From Darksidea phi (Eukaryota; Ascomycota; Dothideomycetes; Pleosporales; Lentitheciaceae), in the NCBI GenBank assembly GCA_030770425.1, contig JASJFT010000072.1, forward strand, positions 124,001 to 188,000: DNA of 64,000 nucleotides, in the 5' to 3' direction. Position numbers and translations under genes: made by a program. Positions within the stretch are counted from its first letter, which is position 1, and every line of letters starts with the position of its first letter. Shown here piece after piece: positions 44,457 through 55,008 of the stretch. Under the pieces are notes generated by a model. That model was not told the DNA's origin, ran no database searches, and was given only the letters and a program-made list of their open reading frames with translations.

Positions 44457-47400
44457 CTACCACAAAAACTCAGTATTGCACATCCTCCTCTCCTCCGTAT
44501 CCCTCCAGGTAACATGCTTCGCGCTACGACTGACCGGCAAAACCCTCCGATTCCATAGCCTCGCAAATCGTCTCGCAGCCTCCTCGTCCTCAAACTCAAT
44601 GATCCAGCGGTTGTACACGCGGTTCATGATCATCTGGTTGATATGCGTTGCATCCTCCCCTTCCTCCGCCGACTGGGTTAAGAACCTGAGAGAAGGGTCG
44701 TCCTCTGCGCTACGATGTCTATCTGGGTTCGCGGCGCGTGGGTTGGAGGATGATACGGGCAGCAGTCGGGCGCGGAGGTCGGTAATATCACGGAGACGGT
44801 GGATGCCGGCCTGCTCATTGTGGAATGGCCATTGGATTCCGCGCGTGTAACCTTCTTGGGCGAGGAGTTGGTAGAGATCCATCTGTGAAGGTTCGTAGCC
44901 TTCGATGTGCATCAAGACTTTGTAGACGGGCTTGCCGTTGGTGCCTGTGAACGGCACGATGGGTTTGTATCCACCTTGCTCGATGAGCGCGCGGAGGCTT
45001 GCGTTGTAGGGTTGCATGACCATGTTGAGATTTAGCGGGAGACCTGTGGGCTGGAGGAGGTATGAGGAAGTGGCGAGATTGATATCCTCTCCCTCCTCGA
45101 GAAAGCCTCTTGGTGGGGGAATGGGGGACATGATGGTGCTTGGTTGGTAGAGCTGGCTCAGCTTGTGGAGACGACTGGCGTTCTTTTGATATGCGAGAGC
45201 AGACTCTTGTGATTTGAAGAGTAAATAGTAGAACGGGAGTCTTTCTAGATTGAGTGGGTCACGTCCCGGAATGACTTTGGTGAACTCGCCATCTCGCGCC
45301 CAGCCTTCAATGTGTTTTCCTTTGGGCACTAAACGCCGGAAGTCAGCTTCTGCGAGCTCAGTGCTGCAATGGAGAAGCTGGAGTGCAGTGATGTTCTCGT
45401 TGCTCCTTTTGAAGGATTGTATGACCTTCTCCCGTTCTGACATGGGCCTATCATAAGGTTTTCGCCTGACTACGGGAACAGAACTGGGTAAATCAAGTTT
45501 GGGATATGGATGGCGTTCAGAGTAATGGGGCTGGATGTAGCTGCTCGATTCTGGGAATAGCTCATCTAGGAGTGATTGCTCGCTCATCTCGCTAGATGCG
45601 GAAGTAGCTGGTACTGGAGGAGCGCCAGGCCGTGCTGGGGTTCTCGTAGTCTGATTGGAGTTGGTAGCGCTGGTATCTGAGCTGTCCATTTGCTGGTAGT
45701 TGGACGACTTCATGAGCCTCGCTTGAGTATGAATCTGGCGGGTAAGCCGCTGGTTATCGCCTCTACTTTCGTAGATTGTTGACAACTCGAGCGGCACACC
45801 CTCCTCTGCATTTTCCTGCGTACTGCTCTTAGACTCTTGTTTGCGGCGTTGCTTCTCTTTATGCTCAGACAATCTCGGTCCTATCCGCGCTGACGTACAG
45901 GAACTTGAAGTACGAAAACTTGGTTTACTCTCATCTCTAGATGAACCTTGCGTACGGGATGCGTTTGATGGCTCAGTGGAAGTGGAGTCATGTTGTGTTG
46001 CTCCCTGGTGAACCGGAGCATACTCGTGAACCTCAGGAGTATGTGTGACGGTTTCCCAGTATCGAAAGTAATTGTGTTCTAGTTTTTGATTATGAGCCCT
46101 TTCCATCCCACGTTTGGGTTCCTGAGGGGAGTTCTCGGGCGATTCGTCGTTGGGCTGCCGGCTCTGAGATTGAACTAGCTCTAACCCCATCTGCGTCTTT
46201 CCTTCTTTCGAAGGGAGCCGGGTTACAAGACCAGGTTCGTTGGGCGACGGTGTTTTGAACTCGAAATTAGAGGAAGTCATCGGACTCTGCACTGGTTTCG
46301 AAACTGACAACCCTTGAGAATGGTCGGATGAATCTGTTCCTGGTACTACTGGCGAGTGGTCTATCGAGCTTGATCGGACTGTCTCTGTATTTGTTTGCTT
46401 CAGAGGGTTCGTTTTCACTGGAAGTGATAGCGGAAGCAATTTTTCCGTGAGCAGTCTCACATGTTCCACTAACTGTTCAAGTTGTAATACCAAAGCCGCG
46501 TTCGGGTTTGGCGACAACGCGATGTCTGGTTCAGCTTGGGCTGATTGCTCAGGCGCACTACTCTTCTGGCGTTTTTCCTCGGTATCATTGCGCAACGAGC
46601 GATCTCTTCGGCCAAGCCCGTTCTGAACGGAAGTCGAACTTGACCTAGCTTCGGTTGTAGATTGTGCGGCACTTCGCCTCTGCTGTGTACGATTGGCAGC
46701 TATAGGCACACCAGGTTTCTTCGATGGACCATGCTCTCTCAAAGCAAGATGTTTCCGAATGAGAGGTTTTCCATCTGCTGGCGTCCTTGATGAGCTCTTC
46801 GGTTGGGACGAGGGTGTAGTCGAGGTCTTTTCCGTTCTCATTGGGTCATATGCCTTTCCCTCCCGTCGTGCGCCTTTCTCGAGCTGAAGCAGATGCTTGA
46901 CAGTACCTCCCGCGATCTCTCTAATCTTAGGTGATGGCATAGCATTGATAGATTTAGCGGCTTCTAAAAGAACGCGAGCTGATAGGAGATATCGCCTCCT
47001 GGCTGCCTTGGTGACGTGTTGAATGCGCTCTAACCGCGACCCTTGAGCGATGTCCTCGTGAAGCGGAACCTGTGCCATTGACATGCGGGATAAGCATACC
47101 GGGTTGATTTTGAAATGATGACGAGCTTCTGCTACCGAGTCAAAGCGCATATGGCAGAGGCGGCAGAAATACAGGTACTTGTAGACGGAATCCAGGACCC
47201 CACATCGATCGCTAAATAATGTATGGATCTGGAGTTTCTTGGATGAAGGAAACCTCTCCTGGCACACCGAGCAGCTAGACGGAATTCGACTTTCTTCCCT
47301 CTTTCTGTTTCGATATTGCGATCTTGTTGGCGACTCTTCGTATGCAGGTGGCAGCCCTTCACGCTCTGTCTCCCATGTCTCGGCTCGGCGATGCTCGGTT

Positions 47401-47796
47401 TCTTGGTCATACTTGATTTGTACGGTCTCGGCGGGGTCCGTGTTTGGCACTCGTGGTGGTAACGATTGCTCGTTAGATGCGACAGAGGGCTGCTTATCGA
47501 ACAAGCCAGATGCCCGACCGAAAAGCGATCCCAACCATCCGGTCTCCACCGTCTGCTTCGTGTGTTCTTCGTTCAGACCTATCCACAGCCAATTAGCCGG
47601 AGATGGTCTCCAGTTGCTCATCAATAGAGTGGTTACCTCGATCGTGTGCTTCCTCCGCAGCATTCGAGGCCTGCACTGGGTCATCGTGATGAGCTTGGAG
47701 CCGGTCGCGAGGCCCATCGGAAGCCCAGCGGACCTGCGTCGAGCTCCATCTAGGATGATATGGCCGCAGAGGTCGGAGGAGGCGCGGCGGTGGCAT
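44457..47796 (-). CDS. large C2H2 zinc-finger-like protein, probably mitochondrial (1093 aa)
   Basis: Two exons on the minus strand (47637-47796, 44457-47578). Exon 1 gives MPPPRLLRPLRPYHPRWSST then RWASDG, an Arg-rich acid-free start typical of mitochondrial presequences. It joins in phase across a 58-bp intron (GTAACC..GGATAG, GCTAAT branch) to GLNEEHTKQTVETGWLGSLF. Residues ~155-215 hold two Cys/His clusters (CSVCQERF..H, CRLCHMRF..ARHHF). The middle ~450 residues are Ser/Gln/Glu-rich and disordered. The C-terminal ~340 residues look folded and conserved-type (LQLLHCSTELAEADFRRLVP, FYYLLFKSQESALAYQKNA, MNRVYNRWIIEFEDEEAARR, FARLWNRRVLP). I recognise no named family. A role in mitochondrial RNA or translation is a guess. 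The single-frame start at 47717 would replace the targeting signal with intron sequence and is rejected. Confidence 0.75.
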
Positions 47797-48056
47797 CAAT
47801 TGCTCCTGGTCACATTGCACGCCTCGAGTGCTGCCAGGATCAATGTAGAAAAGTTTGGGAGCTCTGAGGTACGCTTAGTCATCGTACAGCTTGGCACTCC
47901 ACCAACACCAAAGAAGGTCTGGTACATTGGGCAGGAGCGACCAGTGGCCATGTCTGAGTCACTTGCCACGCGCGGAAAGGGCGGCGAGACCTTATATCAT
48001 CTCCGCTGCTCTGTAAAACTCTTCGTTCACAAGACCTCCGCAGCCCATTACCCACC
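47797..48056. promoter_or_regulatory. shared intergenic promoter, C2H2 protein / AFG2-like
   Basis: 260 bp between divergent start codons; both promoters must lie here. No factor site called. Confidence 0.5.
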
Positions 48057-50490
48057 ATGGCTGCCACGACCGCCTTCACGCTCCGTCCGCTGGAGCGTGT
48101 GACCAGTAGCCTTGATCAGAGTGCCTTTCGCGTCCATTTCTCAACTAAGGAACTGAAAAATCTCGGCCTTACAGCGGGAGATCGAATCCGGATCACCACT
48201 ACCAGTAAAGGATTTCACGGATATGCCATAGCTTGGCCGGTTCAGCAAACGAACCCGGGCAACAAGCCCATTGCCAAGATCGCGGATTTACTACGAGAGA
48301 AATACGCGCTAAACCTGACCGACGCTGTATTTTTTGAAAAAGCCAACAATGACTCAAAGCCTCTGGCGTCAATTACAGTCCGTTATGCGCAAGGCTCGGA
48401 TGCTCTGGTTAAATATTCGGCTGAAGACCTCAGATTTTGTTTGAAAATAGGTCTACGTAATGTGCACTCTTGGTTTCCACATTCTTCTCCAGCTAACTGA
48501 TGCAGAAAACCTGGACATAGTCCTTCCTGGATGCACATTTGACCTCCACCAGAAAGGAGCCAAGTTCCAACAATGGCCCAAGTTCAGTGCCGCCGTCGAA
48601 AGCATCGAACCTCAGCCGGATAAAACCAGCACTTTCTATTTCGATTTCAGCCATACTCACTTGACCATCACCAATGAACCTCCTCCAAAGGAAGTCTCGG
48701 CAAAGACAGAAGAAATCCTCCAGGTCAACGGAAATGGCATCGGAGGCCTTTCGGAACACTTGCACACCATCAACAGACGACTATCTCTTCTAAACTACCC
48801 CGCCTGCATGTTTCTAGATATGTATCACATGGGCTCTACGACGTTTCTTGTACATGGACCAGAAGGTTGTGGCAAGAGTCTCCTGCTGGCTCGGTTAGCC
48901 GAGTGTCCCTGGCGTAAGGTGTTTAGAGTAGACCACGACTGGCTGACTTTCAACCGCAAGGGGCAGACTGAGGCGCTGTCCGACGTCTTCACCACAGCCC
49001 GAATGCAGCAGCCAGCGTTAATTCTCATGGATAGCCTAGACACGTTCATCCAAAAAGCGGAAAACCTGCTTGGTCGTTTGCAGGCGGAACTAGAGAAACT
49101 AGAAGGCACTCGGGTCGTAGTAGCTGCTGCTGCCCGCAACGTCATCGATATCGATGCAAGCCTTCGGACTCCGTCAGGTTTCGCAATCGAGCTCGAGATC
49201 TTTCCTCCAAACGTTAGACAGAGGGAAGACATACTGCGGCAGTCCCTCGGTACGGATCGAGCGCATCCGCACGTTGAGTTTGTAGCCTTGGCTGAGCGTT
49301 GTCACGGCTTCGTTGGGCGCGATCTTCACAAACTATGGAAGCTAGCGAGAGCTCATCGTGTGCTACAGGTCAATGAGACCTTAGCAGCTGAGGGAAAGCC
49401 GCCCGTAAGCGAACTGTTTGGAGACACAGACTACTTGAAGCAGGAGAATTTTGACGCCGTTATCGATCAGGTCCAACCGACAGTCCTGAAGGGTAGCATT
49501 ATTGAAGTGCCGAAGGTCAGGTGGATTGACATCGCTGGGGTTGACCATGTTCGAGCAGAGCTTGAAGCAATTATTGTTCGCCCATACAAGGTATGCTCTC
49601 ATTTGAACGGACGTCAACTCAGTAATGCATATTAACCAACTCCAGTATCCTGATCTCCATGAAAAGTTCAATGTGCGCCAAACACGCAAGGGTGTGCTGC
49701 TGTTCGGACCCCCTGGCTGCGCAAAAACCTTGATCGCTCAGGCAGTTGCGACTGAATCAAATCAAAACTTCCTAGCCGTCAAGGGGTCAGAGCTTATCAA
49801 AATGTACGTAGGAGAGTCTGAGCGTGCAATACGAGATGTCTTTCGTCAAGCGCGCGCCGCCAAACCCTGTATTATCTTTTTTGATGAGATCGACTCGATT
49901 GGCAAATCGCGAGAAAAGACACAAGACAGCGGTCTCAATGTGGTCACTACATTGTTAAACGAGATGGACGGGATTGAAGCGCTCAAGGATGTTTTTATCA
50001 TCGGTGCCACGAACAGGCCTGACATCCTGGACTCGGCACTTATCCGCAAAGGTCGCTTTGACGCTCATATCCATATCGGGCTGCCAACCGAAGAAGCTCG
50101 ACGACAGATCATTGAGATCCACACCAGGAAGCAGCCGCTTGCAGAAGACGTCGATCTGAACATGCTCGCGTCAAGGACAGAGGGTAGCAGTGGTGCAGAC
50201 ATCTCGGGTCTGTGTGTTGAGGCGATTGGTTTAGCCATGGTACGTCACATTCTACGGATCAGCGCAGCCTCTGGCTTGAGACGACAACGGTACAGAAACC
50301 ACGCTGGATGAGCTTTGCTGACTTGGTCCCCGACGTTTAGACCGACTACGTCAACTCCCCCGAAAACCAGCCTAAGATCCATATGCGGCACTTCGAGCAG
50401 GCATTGGACAAACATGTTCCGCATACGGACAGAGAGGAAGCCGCGCGGTATCAGGGTTGGCAACCGGGAAGGTCGCTGTCCGCCGACTGA
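48057..50490 (+). CDS. AFG2: AFG2/SPATA5-like AAA ATPase with degenerate first ATPase domain
   Basis: Four exons: 48057-48456, 48506-49590, 49646-50239, 50341-50490; 742 residues. N-terminal ~230 residues form a double-psi-barrel-like domain (LRPLERV, RVHFSTKELKNLGLTAGDRI). D1 has a Walker A (GPEGCGKS, near residue 252), but Walker B reads ALILMDSLD with Ser in place of the catalytic Glu. D2 is intact: GPPGCAKT at 516, IIFFDEID with D575/E576, GATNRPDILDSALIRKGRFD. D2 sequence (NFLAVKGSELIKMYVGESER) is AFG2/Drg1-type: an ATPase that strips Rlp24 from cytoplasmic pre-60S particles (yeast knowledge). PEX1 was considered but is much longer. The exon-1 donor is chosen at GTAATG; the alternative GTCTAC two codons earlier keeps the frame. 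Confidence 0.82.
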
Positions 50491-51502
50491 AGGTAAACAG
50501 GATCAGCTTTGCGACGTTCGCGAATGTTTGTGGAGCGATGCAGGCGGCTAATGTATAGAGTTAGTCGACGCTTATGCGGCTATCATGGCGCATTCTGCCG
50601 CATACGTTTTGGAATCTTCCAATGCATCGGACCGTGGAAAATCGAAGTTCCCTCACGTCTTCTTACACTAAAATTATGCTTAGCTAAATTTCCGATGCAT
50701 CGCCGCGCCAACACACCATCGTCAGCCGAAGACGCAATCTTGGATATTTGCTGAGGGCTGCAGGCAGCGTGCCTTCATTTCCGTTGCCATCGTCATTGCA
50801 AACGGTCCGGGAACACGAGAACACCTGTTGTGTTTGCCAAAAGACATCAGAATCTATGCTATAAACAGCGGCTCCTTCTATTTGTTTGCTTGCCGCTCCT
50901 ACGACTGAGCTCAATTTAAAAGATCGAACCAGTGCTTGTTGGATATGAGGGTGCTTGGCCAGTGTGTAGCGAAATTGCGGGATGAGTACAGTTGAAACCG
51001 GGCTCGTGCACCCAACTTGCGGCAGGATCTCACGAGCTCTGAGCTTCTGAGACGATGGCTCCCTGTCAACTGTCATGGATGCGGCTGTCGCAAGCCTAAA
51101 ACTCAGCCAATCATGCGTCGTTCGGCTCTATACCGTGCTCTTGTGGATCTTCCGTCCTCTTTCTTTCAAGCATACCCCCTCGCATGCAATCTCTCCCAGA
51201 CGCCTGTAGGCGCATCGTACGTGGCTTACCGTAACCGCTAGGCATAATGGCTTGTTCGTAAGCGTGACACAATGTTACTTACCGCTGCGCTGTTCCGCGC
51301 GCACACTTTTGCATACCTGCATCCACTTCCCTTAAAATATACACTTCGCACTTCGCACTTCGCACTGTTTGCGCGACCTTTGGCTCTCTGGAGGGCTGTC
51401 CATTCCTTACCTCATCAATTTCTAACCACCTGTTGTCCACCTGTTGTTCCTTTGGTTGAATCATCAATTGCTGATACCCCGCTAGCAGCCTTGAAACCCA
51501 CC
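50491..51502. other. intergenic
   Basis: 1 kb between the AFG2-like stop and the next start. Short ORFs only. The last ~230 bp forms an in-frame upstream extension of the next gene but looks like leader (CT-rich, repeated ACTTCGC). Confidence 0.5.
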
Positions 51503-53494
51503 ATGGCTAGGATGCTGGGAAGATCGAGGTCGATGAGAATGCTGAAAGGCGGTCGCAAGGAAGTTGACCAACGGGACACTGACAGCACGGCGCCACCGCC
51601 CCCCTTTTCTCAGATGGACGTCAATAAATTAAAGGCAGCTACACCCGTCTCAAAAGCTGGCGAAGGAGTCGAAACGTCCGGCATGTTGCAGCGACCGAAG
51701 ACATCCGGCGGGTCAGATGATCGCTCAACACTGTTCCACAAAAAAGTAACGCCCGTCTATCAAACAGACAATCAGGAATTCACCCTCCCATTTGCCTCGC
51801 CTACAAAGTCTACCACCGTCCTTTACGCTGCCGAGGTCCACGAAGAACGAGAAGGAATTATTGGCATCGCGCTGGGAAGTCCTACCATGGCCTCACACTC
51901 ATCAAACTGGCGTACGAGCCCTCGACCAACAGACTTTACCACCGATAGTCAAGGCACGATCACTCACATTTCTGCAAACGGGTATTCTCCATACCCGGCT
52001 CCGTACTCTCAGCCAGGCGAAAGCCATCAAACGGCACCGAAACCAAAACTCAGCCGGTGGAAATCATTGTTCAAGAAGACTGCTCCTCCGCGACCGGTGC
52101 AAGACAAAGAAACATTTTACCAGTTGGCGAAGTCGATCCAGCCGGTGCGAGCGGATAGCCATCATGACGAGGAATCGATGGATTCGCGATCGCTTGCGCA
52201 ACCAGACGAGAGTCCGAGCACAACTTCACCGCCCTTACACACGTTCAATCCACAAATCAGAGAATCTCGCAAACTGCCGAAGGGAACCGGGCAGCCAGAG
52301 AAAGATACAAGGCCACGAGCTCTAGCATTCGGAGTGACTAGCCCTGGGAGCAAGCCGAAGTCGTCGCTTTTGCGCTCCGCTTCAAGCCCCAAGGTCCCCC
52401 CAAAGAACGACTACAAGAGCTCTCCCACGATTCCACAGCTTGTAGTCTCGAGTAGCTCTCAAAAACCTGCTTCTGGAGCCAACGGCGATATGCCGCTTCT
52501 AGACGTCGATATTCCCACGGTCCACATGGAGCGATATAGTGTCATGTTTAGCAACCTGCTCCAACAAAATTCTGGCGGTTCTTCAACGCTCTTGCAGCGA
52601 CGACAAGGCAACTCGGAGAAGCTGAAACCCCTTGATCCACTTTCTACGAAGGTGCGTTGTAACTCCAAAAATAGCCAAATCAAACAGTGTGTCTGACATG
52701 TCAAACAGAAGGATGATAACGGCTCTCTAGCCGAGCTATCGAAAGCACCGCGAAGAGCCACTTCACCCAACCCATCGTCTGCTCGTCTTTCGCTCTTTCC
52801 TTCAGCAAATGTCTCCAGGGCGCCATCGCCACGATTAGTGCAGATGCATCGACCAAGGCCTTTGCAGCGCTCGAGAACGGCACCGGCTACTTCTCCACAT
52901 CGGCAGAGCTTTCCGAACCAGCCTGTAGAAGACGCAAGTGCCTCGTCTCAAGATGTCAAATATGCCTTGGTCGAAACCGCAAGTCCCGACTTAACCCCGC
53001 ATTCCCGCGCATCGACACCTTCGGTTCGTAGCTTCGCTTCCGACTCGGAAGAAATCACGGTTGCGGTAGCACGCGACGCTCCTGGAAAAGCTTGGAAACC
53101 GCGTATTGAGGACCTCTCGCCTCAATGGGAGATCGTCTCGAAGCCCACTGTAAACACAGTCACCAAGGCTTCGGCGCTGCGCTCCCATCCTTCTACCGGA
53201 CAACCCTCTTCAGCACCTCTTGAACCTCCAGTGGTGCGCAGCCCAGGCCTCTCGAGGAGCAGGTCTCAAACCCTCCTGTCGCCTAAGCCGCGATCATTGA
53301 ACGGGTCTCAGGCTACTGTCGGTGTGGCGCGGTCTGTCTCGGTGTCGAGAGCCAACACCCCCACCTCGTTGCTGAGATCCGGACTTCTATCCCCGGGCAG
53401 TGGGGGCAGGCTCGTGGACGGCAAGCCGCTCACGCCAACTCTCGTCGAGTTGTCGAACCGGAAGAGCCAAAGGGTGCAGTTGGTGGATGCATGA
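51503..53494 (+). CDS. serine/proline-rich disordered protein (644 aa)
   Basis: Two exons (51503-52651, 52709-53494). The start MARMLGRSRSMRMLKGGRKE has a good context (CACCATGGC). The protein is almost wholly Ser/Pro/Thr-rich with many SP/TP sites and short basic motifs (SRWKSLFKK, RPLQRSRTA), and a few more ordered segments (HMERYSVMFSNLLQQ, PRIEDLSPQWEIVSKPTV). The hydrophobic HMERYSVMF..LL stretch near residue 345 recalls short docking motifs of fungal signalling scaffolds, but I recognise no family. It is probably a phosphorylated regulatory protein. The ORF extends upstream to 51272; those 77 residues are cysteine/histidine-rich and judged leader. Confidence 0.75.
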
Positions 53495-55008
53495 ACAAAT
53501 TCTCATTTCCTTTTGCGCTTCCACCTTCTCTCTTCGAGCATAGTCTCTTGCGATTGGCGTTTCCCGCACAAATCTAGACCCTTTTTTCCTTGTCATCATT
53601 TTTTGGACGCCACTAGGAAACATTTCTTCTGGGGGTCGTGGTCTTGGAGTGGTGACCTCAGACACTTCCGGTGCCATCACTCGCGCGGATCATGCCGAGC
53701 GACAACGCACACGCGCCTCATTTTCCTCATTTAGCATCTTCTTTTTCCACCAGACCGCAGTGCGGGGATATTGCGGGAGTCGGGTTTGGTTTGAGTTTCA
53801 GCTCTGGGTAGCGGTTAGATACCATTTGCATACTTTATTCCCGTCTTCCATAGGCACAATACGAGTGTGTTGCGCAACAATAGAGTGCGAGTCTGATGCG
53901 CGTCGTAGTCAAGTCTCCAAAATAAAAAGTCTGGTTCGAATAGAGTTTACCGTTGAAGCGCTACCGTCCCGCGTTATCTGACCGTTACCATGAGGCGGTT
54001 GCCATGGCGGCTGGAGTGTGTGGCTGTGACGTCGGCCGCAGCTTGGCGCACGCGAGCAATTGCCTCACCGGCGGCGTTGGCGCAATTGGACGCTTTTATT
54101 TCGACGTCGTCCAGCGATGTATGCCGCCATATAGACGGGCGTCTACTCAAGGCTCCGATCCCAGAATTAACGCCATGGTCGATCTCGGAGAAGCACGTCC
54201 AGTGTTCATACTGTGTACAGCAACCCAGCGTGTCCAGTCTCGTCTGTCCAACGGGCGGGCTCAGGCCTGAGGATCCGGTCCGCCCCAAACCTGCTTCCAT
54301 CAATAATCACGACGCCATCGGCCAGCACGCGGAACACAAGACGGAACGCCACAGTGTACCGCTAGAACGATTGACCGTTGAAGGTGGGGTGCACACCAAA
54401 GCCGGGGGAAACGGCTTCTTTTCTAGAAATTAGTTGGTGGTATTTAGCACGACTGCACCGCCAATGTGCGGCCTCGGGGAGAGACGGGCGCCTCTAATTC
54501 GCAGGCCGTGTGCCCTACAGCCACGCCTGGCTTCGTTGGAAAGCCTAAGGCCGCAGCCTGCGTGTTAGGCTGACCAGAGCAGCACCGGTCGCCGTTCGCG
54601 AGTCAAGGCGAACTTCCCTCGTAATGCGGGCGTCGTGTGCGACACCGCACACGACGAGGCCGGACTTGGGGCCGATGGACCCTGGGAGCTTTTAGTATGC
54701 AGCCGGAAGTTCTTGGAATCGTCTCTTCATCTACTCAAGCCTCCGCTCGTCGCCAACCCCATTGACGCCAACACACCCGCCAAGCGTATCGCGTTGGTGC
54801 GTGTTGGTTCCAAGCGCATCCGAAAGCGGGCAGGCGATAATTCTTCTTATGAGCATTGCGTCTCTTTATTCTTGGTCTTTTCTCCTTCGCTCTGCTCCAC
54901 CTTTGATTCGCCTCTGCCTCGCCAACCACCCCGCGCTCCTTGGTCTGCATTGAGATCCGAGTTGGCGCGCTCGGCGTCTTTCCGGTTGCTACTCGGCGTG
55001 AAGACGAT
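53495..55008. other. intergenic
   Basis: 1.5 kb. Overlapping short ORFs, including a 147-codon plus-strand ORF at 53990-54433 with no recognisable domain. The last ~250 bp is the likely leader of the next gene. Confidence 0.5.

Noticed and set aside
47579..47717. Single-frame extension of the C2H2 protein starting at 47717 or 47621
   Set aside because: It translates the 58-bp intron. The spliced model gives a mitochondrial presequence and keeps the frame.
48057..50490. PEX1 as identity of the AAA ATPase
   Set aside because: The product is 742 residues rather than over 1000, and the D2 sequence is AFG2-like. D1 degeneracy alone kept PEX1 as an alternative.
53925..53950. GGTTCGAAT motif resembling a tRNA B box
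   Set aside because: No matching A box or cloverleaf could be drawn around it.
53990..54433. 147-codon plus-strand ORF
   Set aside because: No recognisable family and overlapped by ORFs in two other frames.
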